In this document: one piece after another, positions 27,769-36,916 of the stretch
Layout: every line of letters starts with the position of its first letter
How positions within the stretch are numbered: position 1 is the stretch's first letter
Source of the DNA: Colwellia polaris
Lineage (GTDB): Bacteria; Pseudomonadota; Gammaproteobacteria; Enterobacterales; Alteromonadaceae
Direction of reading: 5' to 3'
Assembly (NCBI RefSeq): GCF_002104515.1
Contig: NZ_NBOE01000010.1
Span: 1-64,000, forward strand
DNA length: 64,000 nucleotides
The notes under the pieces: generated by a model
Database searches by the model: none
Seen by the model: only the letters and a program-made list of their open reading frames with translations
What the model was told of the DNA's origin: nothing
Position numbers and translations under genes: made by a program

Positions 27769-28089
27769 CTAAAACTTGAGTTTACCTATAAGTAGATCTT
27801 TATACATAACCCAGTCGCCTATAAAGCTATAAACGGGGTAGGTAAATGTTGCGGGTTTATTCTTCTCGAAAAAGAAATGCCCAACCCAAGCAAAGCCATA
27901 ACCCAATAAAGGTATTGTCCAAAGTAACACCCAAGAAGCACTTATAAATATATAGGCTAATGTTATTAGGATTAAACTAGAGCCAATAAAATGCAATAAC
28001 CTACAGGTTGTATTTTGATGTTGGCTTAAATAAAAAGGGTAGAAAGACTTAAAATCACTATATTCTTTAGTTGTTGTATTGGTAGACAT
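27769..28089 (-). CDS. Mpo1-like (DUF962) membrane protein
   Basis: 106 residues with the family motifs FYLSQHQNTTCRLLHFIG (about 18-35) and GHFFFEKNKPATFTYP, and two or three hydrophobic helices. The yeast relative Mpo1 is an iron-dependent dioxygenase acting on 2-hydroxy fatty acids; the conserved histidines (QHQN, LLHF, GHFF) fit a metal site. The bacterial role is not established. It lies nine bases downstream of the LysE gene on the same strand and is likely co-transcribed. Confidence 0.85.
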   Translation of the reverse strand: MSTNTTTKEYSDFKSFYPFYLSQHQNTTCRLLHFIGSSLILITLAYIFISASWVLLWTIPLLGYGFAWVGHFFFEKNKPATFTYPVYSFIGDWVMYKDLLIGKLKF

Positions 28090-28098
28090 AATAATTCC

Positions 28099-28734
28099 CT
28101 AATGTATTTTGCTAGTAAGTACTTTTAAGCCTATTAATATCATAGCGCCGCCAAGTATGCGATCGATCCAATGACCTAAACGTTGAAATTTTTCATTAAC
28201 ACTAGGCCTAGACAATAAAACTACCACGGTAGAAAACCAAAGTAGTTGTAAAAACATCATCCACGCACCATAAATAACCAAATGTAATAATGGTAAATTA
28301 GGTGATAACACCACAGTAAATAATGCGACAAAATATATTGGCGCTTTCGGATTTAGTGCATTGCATAAAAAGCCTTTCGCTATCGCTTTGATACTTGAAT
28401 GTTTTACAATTTTTTTCGTTGTTAATGAACTCTCAACCTTACTTTGAGGTTGAGCTCTTAAGCCTTGCACTCCTAAATAAAGTAAATAACAGCCACCAAT
28501 TATTTTTATCACCCATAAAGCGGTTGCTGAACTGGCAATTACCGCGGCCAAGCCTAAAGCTGAGTAAATTATATGTACCGATAAGCCTAAGGCGATACCA
28601 ATGCTGACCATAAAACCAGAGCGTTTGCCATTAGACAAGGTTTGTTGCGACACTAAAATGAAATCAGGCCCAGGAGATGCCGCAGCCAACAAATGAATGG
28701 AAGTGATCAGTATTAAACCTTGCATTAAATCCAT
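28099..28734 (-). CDS. LysE/RhtB-family amino acid exporter
   Basis: A 211-residue inner-membrane protein with about six helices. The family signature AAASPGPDFILVSQQTLSNG (residues 17-36) is followed by KRSGFMVSIGIALGLSVH. It exports amino acids such as homoserine, threonine, lysine or relatives; the substrate is unknown. AAGGAAA five bases before the ATG supports the start. It is first in a two-gene unit with the DUF962 gene. Confidence 0.9.
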   Translation of the reverse strand: MDLMQGLILITSIHLLAAASPGPDFILVSQQTLSNGKRSGFMVSIGIALGLSVHIIYSALGLAAVIASSATALWVIKIIGGCYLLYLGVQGLRAQPQSKVESSLTTKKIVKHSSIKAIAKGFLCNALNPKAPIYFVALFTVVLSPNLPLLHLVIYGAWMMFLQLLWFSTVVVLLSRPSVNEKFQRLGHWIDRILGGAMILIGLKVLTSKIH

Positions 28735-29087
28735 AAATTTCCTTAACAGTTACTCATTGCTCAGCAATTTTAAATTGTTTGTTATTAACTTAAATCAATT
28801 CTGTAACTTTAAATAACTTAATAACAAGTGCTTATATATTTTTTTGTCAGTATATCAGCTAGTTAATGTACAGTGATTACATTACTTGTAAAGTCTATGT
28901 AATAAAAAACTACTGACAATGTTTTGAACATATCCAAGAAACTAAGTCATTGAAGTCATTATGTAAGCGCTGTATATTTACTTAAATAACTAAATGCTAA
29001 TCGTACTGTTAACAATTGAAATTTCAGTTAATTATATTTTTAGCACAAAAATATTTGACTATAACTTTAAACAAGTTTGGAGCGAAA
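28735..29087. other. Intergenic region, divergent
   Basis: 353 AT-rich bases with no convincing gene or motif. It contains the presumed promoters for the leftward LysE unit and the rightward small membrane proteins. Confidence 0.55.
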
Positions 29088-29279
29088 ATGAATAATAAAA
29101 TTATTGGTATAGTGCTAGTTGTTGTTGGTGTAGCTTTAGCACTGTGGGGCTATAACATTTATGATTCTGCAACCTCGCAAGTTACTCGGGTAGTAAGTGG
29201 CGATACGCCTATTGAAGCTTGGGGTGGAATGGTTGGTGGCGTTATTGCGCTTTTAATTGGCATTTCAAAACTAAAGTAA
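29088..29279 (+). CDS. Small two-helix membrane protein, DUF3185-like
   Basis: 63 residues: helix 1 (IIGIVLVVVGVALALWGYNIY, about 4-24), a short outside loop (DSATSQVTRVVSGDTP) and helix 2 (MVGGVIALLIGISKL). This layout fits DUF3185. I chose the ATG at 29088 for its GGAG site. The frame is open upstream to 29016, but that extension has no binding site. It lies 39 bases before the DUF4870-like gene. The function is unknown. Confidence 0.75.
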   Translation: MNNKIIGIVLVVVGVALALWGYNIYDSATSQVTRVVSGDTPIEAWGGMVGGVIALLIGISKLK

Positions 29280-29318
29280 AGCTGACGAAAATAAAAACAT
29301 CATAAAAGGGGAAAATAA

Positions 29319-29672
29319 ATGAGTGAAGTTGTTATAAACGAGGGGCCTTCAACTGAGGGTACAGCTAAGATTGTATATATACTGTATATGGTAGGTATCT
29401 TTTTTGGTATCACAGGCATTATTGGTGTCGTTATGGCTTATATCAATAAAGATGATGCACCCGAATGGCTTAGAACACATTATCAATTTCAAATTAGAAC
29501 ATTCTGGATAGGAGCTTTGTATATTATTCTTGGTTCTATACTTTCTATTATTCTTGTTGGCTGGTTAGTGCTTTTATTTTGGGTTATTTGGCTTATTGTC
29601 AGGTGTGTAAAAGGCATGAAGTCATTAGATGCAAAAACTGCACATCCCGATCCCACGGGTTGGTTTTTCTAA
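29319..29672 (+). CDS. DUF4870-like membrane protein
   Basis: 117 residues with three hydrophobic helices and the YINKDDAPEWLRTHYQFQIR segment typical of this small family, followed by GMKSLDAKTAHPDP and ending GWFF. It has a strong AAAAGGGG ribosome binding site. The biochemical role is unknown. It probably shares a transcript with the preceding small protein. A miniature element begins 29 bases after its stop. Confidence 0.8.
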   Translation: MSEVVINEGPSTEGTAKIVYILYMVGIFFGITGIIGVVMAYINKDDAPEWLRTHYQFQIRTFWIGALYIILGSILSIILVGWLVLLFWVIWLIVRCVKGMKSLDAKTAHPDPTGWFF

Positions 29673-29701
29673 AATTTAATCAATAGGGTAGGTGTATAAA
29701 T

Positions 29702-29932
29702 AACCTGAACTCTGGATAAGCAGTACTTGCTCAATCCTCCCTTTTAAGCCATTACCTGCGTTAAAACGTTGATAAATAGCTCGCTATTCATCAACGTTTT
29801 GCCTTGGAAATGGCATAAAATGAAGCATTGATGGTGTAAATTAGTGATGTTCACCTTGCTATAGCATTTACTTTACCACCTAAGCTTTTGATTCACTTGA
29901 GTATCAAGCACTCATTATCCAGAGTTCAGGTT
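29702..29932 (+). mobile_element. 231-bp miniature inverted-repeat element, copy 2
   Basis: Same ends as copy 1 (AACCTGAACTCTGGATAA inverted at the right end), opposite orientation, with AAAT on both flanks. The interior includes the palindromic AAAACGTTGATAAATAGC... and its complement. No coding capacity. Confidence 0.88.
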
Positions 29933-30107
29933 AAATACTCTATCTACCCTTTTTCTATCACCTACTATATTACCTTGTTATAAATTTTTGATTAAAAATG
30001 TAATACACCTAAAGGTTATATTTTAATTTTATATTAAGCTCGTTAGCGTGTTACGATAAATTATTAATAAGGGAAGTCGCTTATCAATTACAACAAAAGG
30101 AATATCG

Positions 30108-30980
30108 ATGAAAGCTAAAATTTTGATCAGTATATTGAGTGTATTATGCATCACATCGTGTAGCGCTTTCTTGAGCAACAATACAGGTAAGAAAACTCAA
30201 TCAAGTAGTTTAATGGACTTTCTTTACCCTAATCACGAGAGCAGGGCTGCACATAAGCCTGAAATTCCGGTGTTAACTTTACCCGTTAAAGTGGGTTTAG
30301 CTTTTGTGCCATCAAAAAATTGGCAACGAGATGGTATTCATAACAAAGATCAAATTGAACTACTCGAAAAAGTAAAAAAAACATTCCTTAAATATGATTA
30401 CATCGATCGCATTGAAATTATCCCAAGCAGCTATTTAAATGGCGGAGAAGGTTTTACCACATTAGAGCAAGTTGGCCGCCTTTACGATGTTGATGTTATG
30501 GCACTAGTTTCATACGACCAAGTTACTCAATCGCTAGAGAATAATGCCGCTTTGTTATATTGGACTATTGTTGGCATGTACATAATTCCGGGTAATGAAA
30601 ACTCAGTTCAAACGTTTGTTGATACTGCGGTTTTTGATATTAAAAGTAAAAAAATGCTTTTTAGAGCGCCAGGTTTAAACAAACTTGAAAAACGTACCAC
30701 AGCAGTTGGCGTTGACGACACCTTAACGCAAAAGTCATTAGAAGGTTTTGGTTTAGCTGTTACCGATATGACCAGCAACTTAGAAGCTGAATTAGCAAAC
30801 TTTAAAATCCGAGTAAAAGAAGAAAAAATTGCTAAAGTTGAGCACAGAGCAGGCTATAGTGGCGGGTCAATTAGTTATTACTTCATATTTTTACTCTTAA
30901 TTTTTTGTACAAGAGTTTACTTTAGCCAAGCAAATAAAGTTCAGCAACACGGTACTTTACTAAGAAAAACCTTAAAATGA
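30108..30980 (+). CDS. Rhombotarget lipoprotein with GlyGly-CTERM tail
   Basis: 290 residues. The N-terminal signal ends in a lipobox (LCITSC, Cys18). The body is a conserved domain (about 55-240) containing VKVGLAFVPSKNW, YDVDVMALVSYDQV and TFVDTAVFDIKSKKMLFRAPG. The C-terminus carries GGS followed by a hydrophobic helix (YYFIFLLLIFC) and a basic residue, which is the GlyGly-CTERM sorting signal processed by rhombosortase. The combination matches the family named rhombotarget lipoprotein. Final anchoring is probably lipid-mediated after the tail is removed. No rhombosortase lies in the window. It overlaps the next gene by four bases (ATGA). Confidence 0.85.
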   Translation: MKAKILISILSVLCITSCSAFLSNNTGKKTQSSSLMDFLYPNHESRAAHKPEIPVLTLPVKVGLAFVPSKNWQRDGIHNKDQIELLEKVKKTFLKYDYIDRIEIIPSSYLNGGEGFTTLEQVGRLYDVDVMALVSYDQVTQSLENNAALLYWTIVGMYIIPGNENSVQTFVDTAVFDIKSKKMLFRAPGLNKLEKRTTAVGVDDTLTQKSLEGFGLAVTDMTSNLEAELANFKIRVKEEKIAKVEHRAGYSGGSISYYFIFLLLIFCTRVYFSQANKVQQHGTLLRKTLK

Positions 30981-31189
30981 ACGAACAGAATAAACCACTA
31001 AAGTCAGAAGATGAAACCGGTGTTAGTGCCGAAATAAATAAAGAAATAAAAGCAAAATGGCGCTATTGGCTTAACATTAAAAGCAAGAAAAAAAAAGCGT
31101 TGCTCATCTTAATATGTATAGCTTTGGTTGGCTTAAAAATTTTTACAACCGTGTTAACCTTTGATTGGTTAGCAAGCTTTTTTAACTAA
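30977..31189 (+). CDS. Small single-pass membrane protein coupled to the rhombotarget lipoprotein
   Basis: 70 residues: a hydrophilic N-terminal half (NEQNKPLKSEDETG...), a basic cluster (NIKSKKKK) and one membrane helix (about 43-65). The start codon overlaps the stop of the lipoprotein gene, so translation is probably coupled and the two products may work together. I do not recognise a family. Confidence 0.7.
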   Translation: MNEQNKPLKSEDETGVSAEINKEIKAKWRYWLNIKSKKKKALLILICIALVGLKIFTTVLTFDWLASFFN

Positions 31190-31313
31190 GCTTGACTAAA
31201 AATAAGACTTAAGCTTCGATTAATTTCCCGTTATTTTAAGGTCGAGTTCATAGTCAGCTAAGCTAAAGTTTACTTAAGGTAATTCAACATACTTCAACTC
31301 ATCTCAATTCAAA

Positions 31314-31355
31314 AAATGGGCGACTTCCACTTCTAATGAAGTCGTTATCCCATTT
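31314..31355. terminator. Hairpin between convergent genes
   Basis: Nested arms AAATGGG/CCCATTT and CGACTTC/GAAGTCG around a 10-base loop, with a TTAT bulge. There is no T-run, so terminator activity is uncertain. Its position between a rightward and a leftward gene suits one. Confidence 0.5.
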
Positions 31356-31431
31356 GGCAATAGTGCTTAACTGTTAGTGCTGATAAAAACCTCGATTACA
31401 CCGCTGTGCTGCTAATAGCTTATAACTGACA

Positions 31432-31459
31432 GCTTAAAGCTTAAAGCTTAAAGCTTAAA
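31432..31459. repeat. Four tandem copies of GCTTAAA
   Basis: A 7-bp microsatellite just past the secF stop codon, preceded by ACTGACA, echoing the CTGACAGCTT core of the repeat array at 533-745. Confidence 0.85.
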
Positions 31460-31468
31460 GTTAATCAC

Positions 31469-32389
31469 TTACGGTAAAGTACAAATTTCTTGTGCCTGTT
31501 TATGATAATGATCAGGGCTTAAACCTAAAAGCTGTGGAATAGTTGCCGACAAAGCAATTGAAGAATACGTACCGACTAATATTCCGCTAAACAATGCGAT
31601 AGCAAAGCCTTGTAAAGACTCCCCAGCGAATAAACCTATGGCTAGAACAGTAGCTAGCGTTGTACCCGAAGTAATTAAAGTGCGCACTAAGGTTGATTTA
31701 ATCGCTAAGTTAATTGTGGTATCAACATTACTGTTTTTGTTACGCATGATAATTTCTCTGACCTTATCGCCAACAATTATTGAGTCATTCAGCGAATAAC
31801 CAATAATAGCCAATAAGCTCGCCAAAATGGTTAAATCAAAAGAGATTTCAAACCAAGCAAATATGCCCAATACCACCACTACGTCATGCATAAGTGCTAC
31901 CACTGAGCCTGCCGCTAGTCGCCATTCAAACCTTAGCGATAAATACACCAAAATTACTATTGCCGCGGTCAGTAATGCTAAGCCACCTTGCTCGATTAAT
32001 TCATCGCCAACTTGGCTACCAATATACATGGCATCTTGTGGGGTTATCGATAAGCCACTGCTTTGAGTAAACTCGGTTAACCAAGTACTATTTTGTTGCC
32101 CAGCATTATTGTCCGCTTGTCGCACACTCCAATGGGTGCCGTTGTCAGCAGACGATAATTGAAAATCTTCTGATAAGTAACTGCTTAGCTTTTGTTGCAT
32201 CTCGGCTTGTTCAAACGATTGCTCGGTTGAAAACTCGGTTATATAACCGCCGGTAAAATCTAAACCAAGGTTTAAGCCTTTGGTAAATAATCCGACTAAA
32301 GAAATAACAATAAGTGCGGCGGCAAAATAAAAACTCGCAAAGCGAAGCTTACTGATAATAGATGTTGGTTTTACCTTGGTATTGTTCAT
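31469..32389 (-). CDS. secF: Protein translocase subunit SecF (probable second copy)
   Basis: A 306-residue inner-membrane protein that works with SecD to pull secreted proteins outward using the ion gradient. It shows the first membrane helix, FTKGLNLGLDFTGGYITEF (about 29-47), a periplasmic domain, then five helices with the RND-type block YSLNDSIIVGDKVREIIMRN. It overlaps secD by four bases (ATGA), so translation is coupled. The usual tgt-yajC-secD-secF neighbours are missing here, which suggests an accessory SecDF pair. Confidence 0.92.
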   Translation of the reverse strand: MNNTKVKPTSIISKLRFASFYFAAALIVISLVGLFTKGLNLGLDFTGGYITEFSTEQSFEQAEMQQKLSSYLSEDFQLSSADNGTHWSVRQADNNAGQQNSTWLTEFTQSSGLSITPQDAMYIGSQVGDELIEQGGLALLTAAIVILVYLSLRFEWRLAAGSVVALMHDVVVVLGIFAWFEISFDLTILASLLAIIGYSLNDSIIVGDKVREIIMRNKNSNVDTTINLAIKSTLVRTLITSGTTLATVLAIGLFAGESLQGFAIALFSGILVGTYSSIALSATIPQLLGLSPDHYHKQAQEICTLP

Positions 32390-34335
32390 GAATTAGCTCC
32401 TAAGTCGGTAAGTTGCTCTGTTTTACTTTTAGTTGTTTTTTTAGATTTGTTTTTAGTGTTTAGTTTTGTAGAAGATTGAGCTATTCGTGAAGCTTTAGTG
32501 TCGTCTTCTAGCGCAATACCCATAAGTTGTTTTTTATTATCTCGAATAACCATATTGGTTAATGCTTTTGCAACGAATACGCCGGTAAACATACTGGTGA
32601 GAATGCCTAAGCACAAAATAATGGCAAAGCCTTTTACCGGCCCATAACCTATGGTGTATAAAATAATGCCGGTGATCATAGTGGTAATGTTAGCGTCTAA
32701 AATAGTGGCAAAGGCACTTTTATATCCAACCTCAATCGCCGATAAAGTTTTACGTCCTCTTCTTAACTCTTCTTTAATACGCTCAAAAATAAGTACATTT
32801 GCATCAACCGCCATACCAACCGTAAGCACTAAACCTGCAATACCGGGTAAGGTTAAAACAGCGCCGGGTAATAAAGACATTAACCCTAATAAGCTGACTA
32901 AATTTAGCGCTAAAGCAACATTAGCAATAAGCCCTAAAGTGCGGTACCAAACGGCCATAAACAACAAGGTAAATGCAATACCTATACTGAGCGCTTTAAC
33001 ACCATTATCAATATTGTCAGCGCCTAGTGTTGCTTCAATATTACGTTGCATTACTATGGTTACGGGTGCATTTAATGAACCTGCTCGCAACAAAAGTGAC
33101 AGTTCTTGCGCGGCTTGTGGACTCGACATGTTGGTGATACTAAATTGTGAACCTAAGTGCTGAGAAATATTGGCAACATTAATAATTTTACTTTTTTTAA
33201 CAATCTCATTATTGCTGTCACGATGAAATTCAGAAAACAGCGTTACCATGGGCTTACCAATATTTTCTTTTGAAAAAGCCGACATTTTTTTACCGCCGAC
33301 ACTATCCAAGGTTAAATTTACCAGTGGCATACCCATTTCATCTTGTCCTGCGCGCGCATTTTTAATGCTACTGCCAGAAAAAACAACTTTGCTATTTAGG
33401 ATGAACTTACGGCCGCTGCTATCGGCCATTTGTAAAACGCCAGCAGTATGTGAACCATCAGCAAGTTGATAAAAATCAAGTGTAGCGGTAGCACCAATAA
33501 TACGTTTAGCTTCTTCAGGATCATGCACACCAGGTAGCTCAATGCGTATTCTATTTTTACCTTGTTGCTGGGTAATCGCTTCACTAATGCCTAGTTCTTC
33601 AATACGTCCACGCATAGTTTTCAAGGTTTGTTTCATGGTGGCTTGTCTAAAGCTTACTTGCTCTTGAGGCGAGTAAAATAATGATTTATGCGTATTACCA
33701 ATATTTTTAACACTCAGCTCAGGCGACTGTTTGGTGATATCACTAAGCAGAGATTCAACTTTATTCTGCATAGAAATCGGAAAACTAAGTTCAATTGAGT
33801 TGTTATTCGTTTGAGTAAAATTAACGCCGCGTATACGTTTTTCTATACTTTGAGTCTTTAAGTCGTTACCAAGCCCTTTTAAGTGTTCGAACATTGCTCT
33901 GTCGGTATCAACATCTAAAACAAATAATACGCCGCCACTTAAATCTAAACCTAATTTTATTGGCTCCATTTTCATCGATTTAAACCAAGCTGGGGCATCA
34001 CTTGTCGTACTGCTGCTTACGCTATATTTACCGTCTAGCGCTTTGCTTAAAAGTGCTTTAGCGGCTTGTTCATCTGATTTGTTTTTAAGGGTAATTACCG
34101 TGCCGGTGGCATTGGTAATTATCTGCTCTGAAGCTAAGTGGTTATTTAGCAAGAGCGTGTTTAATTGCTCTGGAGTCGTTTGCTCAATGTCGTTGCCACT
34201 GCTGATTAACTGAATGTTTGATTTTTCAGGGTACAAATTTGGTAATGCACTGACGATCATAAATATCAGCGTGATAAGTATGACAATGTTTCGCCAGCTA
34301 AAGCTTTTAATAGTTGATTTGTTGCGTGTGTTCAT
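32386..34335 (-). CDS. secD: Protein translocase subunit SecD (probable second copy)
   Basis: 649 residues; E. coli SecD has 615. There is an N-terminal helix (about 14-31), P1-type periplasmic region with GLDLSGGVLFVLDVDTDRAM (about 130-149), and the six-helix RND core with VGMAVDANVLIFERIKEELR and NITTMITGIILYTIGYGPVKG. The C-terminal tail is long, basic and low-complexity (TKNKSKKTTKSK). The periplasmic part is rich in glutamine and serine. The position outside the tgt-yajC operon points to a paralogue. Marine gammaproteobacteria often have two SecDF pairs, sometimes using sodium instead of protons. Confidence 0.92.
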   Translation of the reverse strand: MNTRNKSTIKSFSWRNIVILITLIFMIVSALPNLYPEKSNIQLISSGNDIEQTTPEQLNTLLLNNHLASEQIITNATGTVITLKNKSDEQAAKALLSKALDGKYSVSSSTTSDAPAWFKSMKMEPIKLGLDLSGGVLFVLDVDTDRAMFEHLKGLGNDLKTQSIEKRIRGVNFTQTNNNSIELSFPISMQNKVESLLSDITKQSPELSVKNIGNTHKSLFYSPQEQVSFRQATMKQTLKTMRGRIEELGISEAITQQQGKNRIRIELPGVHDPEEAKRIIGATATLDFYQLADGSHTAGVLQMADSSGRKFILNSKVVFSGSSIKNARAGQDEMGMPLVNLTLDSVGGKKMSAFSKENIGKPMVTLFSEFHRDSNNEIVKKSKIINVANISQHLGSQFSITNMSSPQAAQELSLLLRAGSLNAPVTIVMQRNIEATLGADNIDNGVKALSIGIAFTLLFMAVWYRTLGLIANVALALNLVSLLGLMSLLPGAVLTLPGIAGLVLTVGMAVDANVLIFERIKEELRRGRKTLSAIEVGYKSAFATILDANITTMITGIILYTIGYGPVKGFAIILCLGILTSMFTGVFVAKALTNMVIRDNKKQLMGIALEDDTKASRIAQSSTKLNTKNKSKKTTKSKTEQLTDLGANS

Positions 34336-34503
34336 TTTGAAATCTCGTTATCTACACTTTTTTCAAACGTTAAGCTAAAAAACTAAACGCATGCGATAAG
34401 TGACTAAATACCATCAATGGCATTAGTAATTTAAAAGTAAAATTTTCGATTTGTGCTCAGCCAATAAAGCTAATGTTTAAGGCTTGTGCAGAAGATAAAT
34501 GAA

Positions 34504-34923
34504 CTAGCTGTGATAGGTTAATGTTGCAGTGTATAAAAAGTTACCGTCTTTCCAGCCGGAAATACGCGATGAACTTGCTTGATTATGCAGTTGTTCAAAC
34601 CAACTAACTAATAAAGGTGGTGGGGCTAAACTCTTATATTCTCTAGCGCTGCTCTCGGTTTTAAAAAACTCGATAACCAAAACATAAATTGGCGCTGTTT
34701 GCGCTTCAACTGAAAAGGTAGCAGGGCTGAAGGTATTAATTCTAGGTAAATTAAACAAATGCTCTGGCTGATGCTCGTCTAAATTTACATTAACGTGTTG
34801 CTCATCTTGGGCAAGGTTGCTTTGTTGTATGCTATGTTTTTGAGCATATTCTGCGTTCGATAAAGCGCTAGCATTTTGTACTAGAAAAAATAACACCAAA
34901 GTTATTGTGATAAAACGCCACAT
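34504..34923 (-). CDS. Secreted protein of unknown function upstream of secD
   Basis: 139 residues with a clear signal peptide (WRFITITLVLFFLVQNASA, cleavage near residue 21). The mature part is hydrophilic with no cysteines and ends GWKDGNFLYTATLTYHS. I do not recognise a family. It lies 168 bases upstream of secD on the same strand and may be transcribed with the translocase pair. Confidence 0.65.
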   Translation of the reverse strand: MWRFITITLVLFFLVQNASALSNAEYAQKHSIQQSNLAQDEQHVNVNLDEHQPEHLFNLPRINTFSPATFSVEAQTAPIYVLVIEFFKTESSAREYKSLAPPPLLVSWFEQLHNQASSSRISGWKDGNFLYTATLTYHS

Positions 34924-35164
34924 ATCGATAAGTTAAATTGCCATGAATAAGCCTAATATTAGGGCGTTAATTTTTTTTTCAAGCGGGCAGTAAGATATTT
35001 TAATAAAAATATATGCTTTGTATGCAAACTTAATGTAAAAGCCCACACAAACTTTACATTATAAAACAAACGCAATTGCATAATAAGGTTGCTGTTACAG
35101 TGAGTAGTCCCCATATCAATCATTGTGGTTATAAATACCGTAATGCTTTTAATTAGGAGTAATA

Positions 35165-35758
35165 ATGCAAGATTTAGAGCAGCAATTAAATTTCATCTTA
35201 GAGTTAGACCGTCTCAAAGCCGTTTATCGACAAGTCACGGTAAAGTCTGATAATAACAGACGTGAAAACAGTGCTGAGCATAGTTGGCATATTGCATTAA
35301 TGGCACAAACATTAAACGGTTATGCTGCAGAGCCGGTAAATGTTGCACGAGTGACTATTATGCTTCTTATTCATGACATCGTTGAGATTGATGCTGGTGA
35401 CACATTTGCCTTTGCACAGCAGGCTGATCTTGATGCCCAAGAAGCGAAAGAGCTAGCGGCCGCAGAACGTATTTTTGGTTTATTGCCTGCAAAGCAATAT
35501 CAAGAAATGTTAAACCTTTGGTTAGAGTTTGAAGCAGCAGAAACCAACGACGCAAAATTTGCTAAAGCCATGGACCGAGTTTTACCATTATTACAAAATA
35601 TGAAAAATAACGGTGGCAGCTGGGCAAAACATAAAGTAAGTAAATCTGAAGTTATTGCCCGTAATAATTTATTAGATGGGCTAGCCCCAAAACTTTGGAC
35701 TTATGTCTCTAAGCAAATTGATTTAGCCGTAGAAAACGGTTGGTTACGCGACGCATAA
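35165..35758 (+). CDS. HD-domain phosphohydrolase, YfbR/HDDC2-like
   Basis: A 197-residue cytoplasmic protein. The metal site is visible as His in AEHSWHIALMAQ (about 38-49), HD plus acidic partner in LLIHDIVEIDAGD (about 67-79), and a later Asp in KAMDRVLPLLQN. Relatives are 5'-deoxynucleotidases or related nucleotide phosphohydrolases; the exact substrate cannot be assigned. The TTAGGAGTAATA before the ATG is a strong ribosome binding site. It is transcribed alone. Confidence 0.85.
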   Translation: MQDLEQQLNFILELDRLKAVYRQVTVKSDNNRRENSAEHSWHIALMAQTLNGYAAEPVNVARVTIMLLIHDIVEIDAGDTFAFAQQADLDAQEAKELAAAERIFGLLPAKQYQEMLNLWLEFEAAETNDAKFAKAMDRVLPLLQNMKNNGGSWAKHKVSKSEVIARNNLLDGLAPKLWTYVSKQIDLAVENGWLRDA

Positions 35759-35826
35759 GCAGTTTAAACTTTAGCTTGGGAGCTTGTTTTTTTAAGGCAA
35801 GCATCTTTAGCTAAACTTCTGTTTCA

Positions 35827-36186
35827 TTACTTAGCTAACCAGCTTTCGGGTAACCGGTAATAAAAGGTATATTTTAGCGCTTCTTTGCTTGTTATCTTGC
35901 CTAAGATACACAAAATAGACGTTGTAATACCTAGCACTAAAAATTGTCCAAGATAATAAAAAATAAAAATTGTGCTGATATAAGTCGACCAAAATAATAT
36001 GTCGCTGAATTCTTTTAAATCAGTGACATAATAACCAAAAGACGAATCTAGCAGTATAGAAAAAGATTTAACAAACAATAAACCACCACAAACAATGCTT
36101 GTAACATTTAAAGTATCAGTTATAACTTTGAGCTTTTTTGAAAGCGATTTTCGTTCTCGCCTAATTATTCGAATGTACTCGAACAT
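35827..36186 (-). CDS. Small membrane protein of unknown function
   Basis: 119 residues: a basic N-terminus (RIIRRERKSLSKKLK), then two or three hydrophobic segments (about 27-47, 66-100) and a C-terminal tail ending LPESWLAK. It has no recognisable family. AAGG lies close before the ATG. Confidence 0.55.
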   Translation of the reverse strand: MFEYIRIIRRERKSLSKKLKVITDTLNVTSIVCGGLLFVKSFSILLDSSFGYYVTDLKEFSDILFWSTYISTIFIFYYLGQFLVLGITTSILCILGKITSKEALKYTFYYRLPESWLAK

Positions 36187-36309
36187 CGCCTTACTATATA
36201 TCGTTGATATAACGATCCCTGAAATAACTTATTATTAATCATTTAGCTAAATTCGCATAGCAATAGCCATACTTTTTAGTTCTGTCTAATTTGCTAGCTC
36301 GTTGATTAT

Positions 36310-36810
36310 TCAATCTTTACAATGCCCATAATATGTAAAGTCAACGGGTATAGCGATATCAGTAATTTCATTATAAGTGTATAATTCTGCCTTACACATA
36401 TTGCCGCTTAAGCCTAAAACCCCAGAAACATTCATTTTATAGTACTGATTAATTTCCGGATTGAATGATGCGTAAATAGTACAATTATCCATGCCTGCCA
36501 CCGACATAATCATGAAACTGTACTTGTTGCCAACTGAAAGCTTTACACCATCAGGGTTCAATTCAGAAATTAGTGGGTTGCTATCATCTAGTACAATTAA
36601 TTTTGCAGCACTCTTCGAACCAAATGATTTACCGCATGTATCTTCTTCAGTGTGAACATTTATAAATGTAGAATATCCAAGAAAAGGAGCATCAAAGTTG
36701 CTAATTACTGTTAACTGCGCTGATGGTGTGTTTGTTGGCGGCTCAATATATGTTGGCAAACCTGCACACCCTGAAAGTAATAATGGTATTAATAAAAAAC
36801 TAACTCTCAT
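36310..36810 (-). CDS. Lipoprotein of unknown function
   Basis: 166 residues with a signal peptide ending in the lipobox LLLSGC (Cys15). The mature protein has four further cysteines (EDTCGKSF, MDNCTIY, NMCKAEL, GHCKD) that could form two disulphides in the periplasm. No family recognised. Confidence 0.7.
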   Translation of the reverse strand: MRVSFLLIPLLLSGCAGLPTYIEPPTNTPSAQLTVISNFDAPFLGYSTFINVHTEEDTCGKSFGSKSAAKLIVLDDSNPLISELNPDGVKLSVGNKYSFMIMSVAGMDNCTIYASFNPEINQYYKMNVSGVLGLSGNMCKAELYTYNEITDIAIPVDFTYYGHCKD

Positions 36811-36916
36811 AATATCTCCTTTTAATAGTTATCATTGATGCTGAAGCTCTTTTAACAAAGCTTGTTAATATTCACCAAATTAATGATGATTTTTTAGTGG
36901 GTTTGAGTAACTTATT

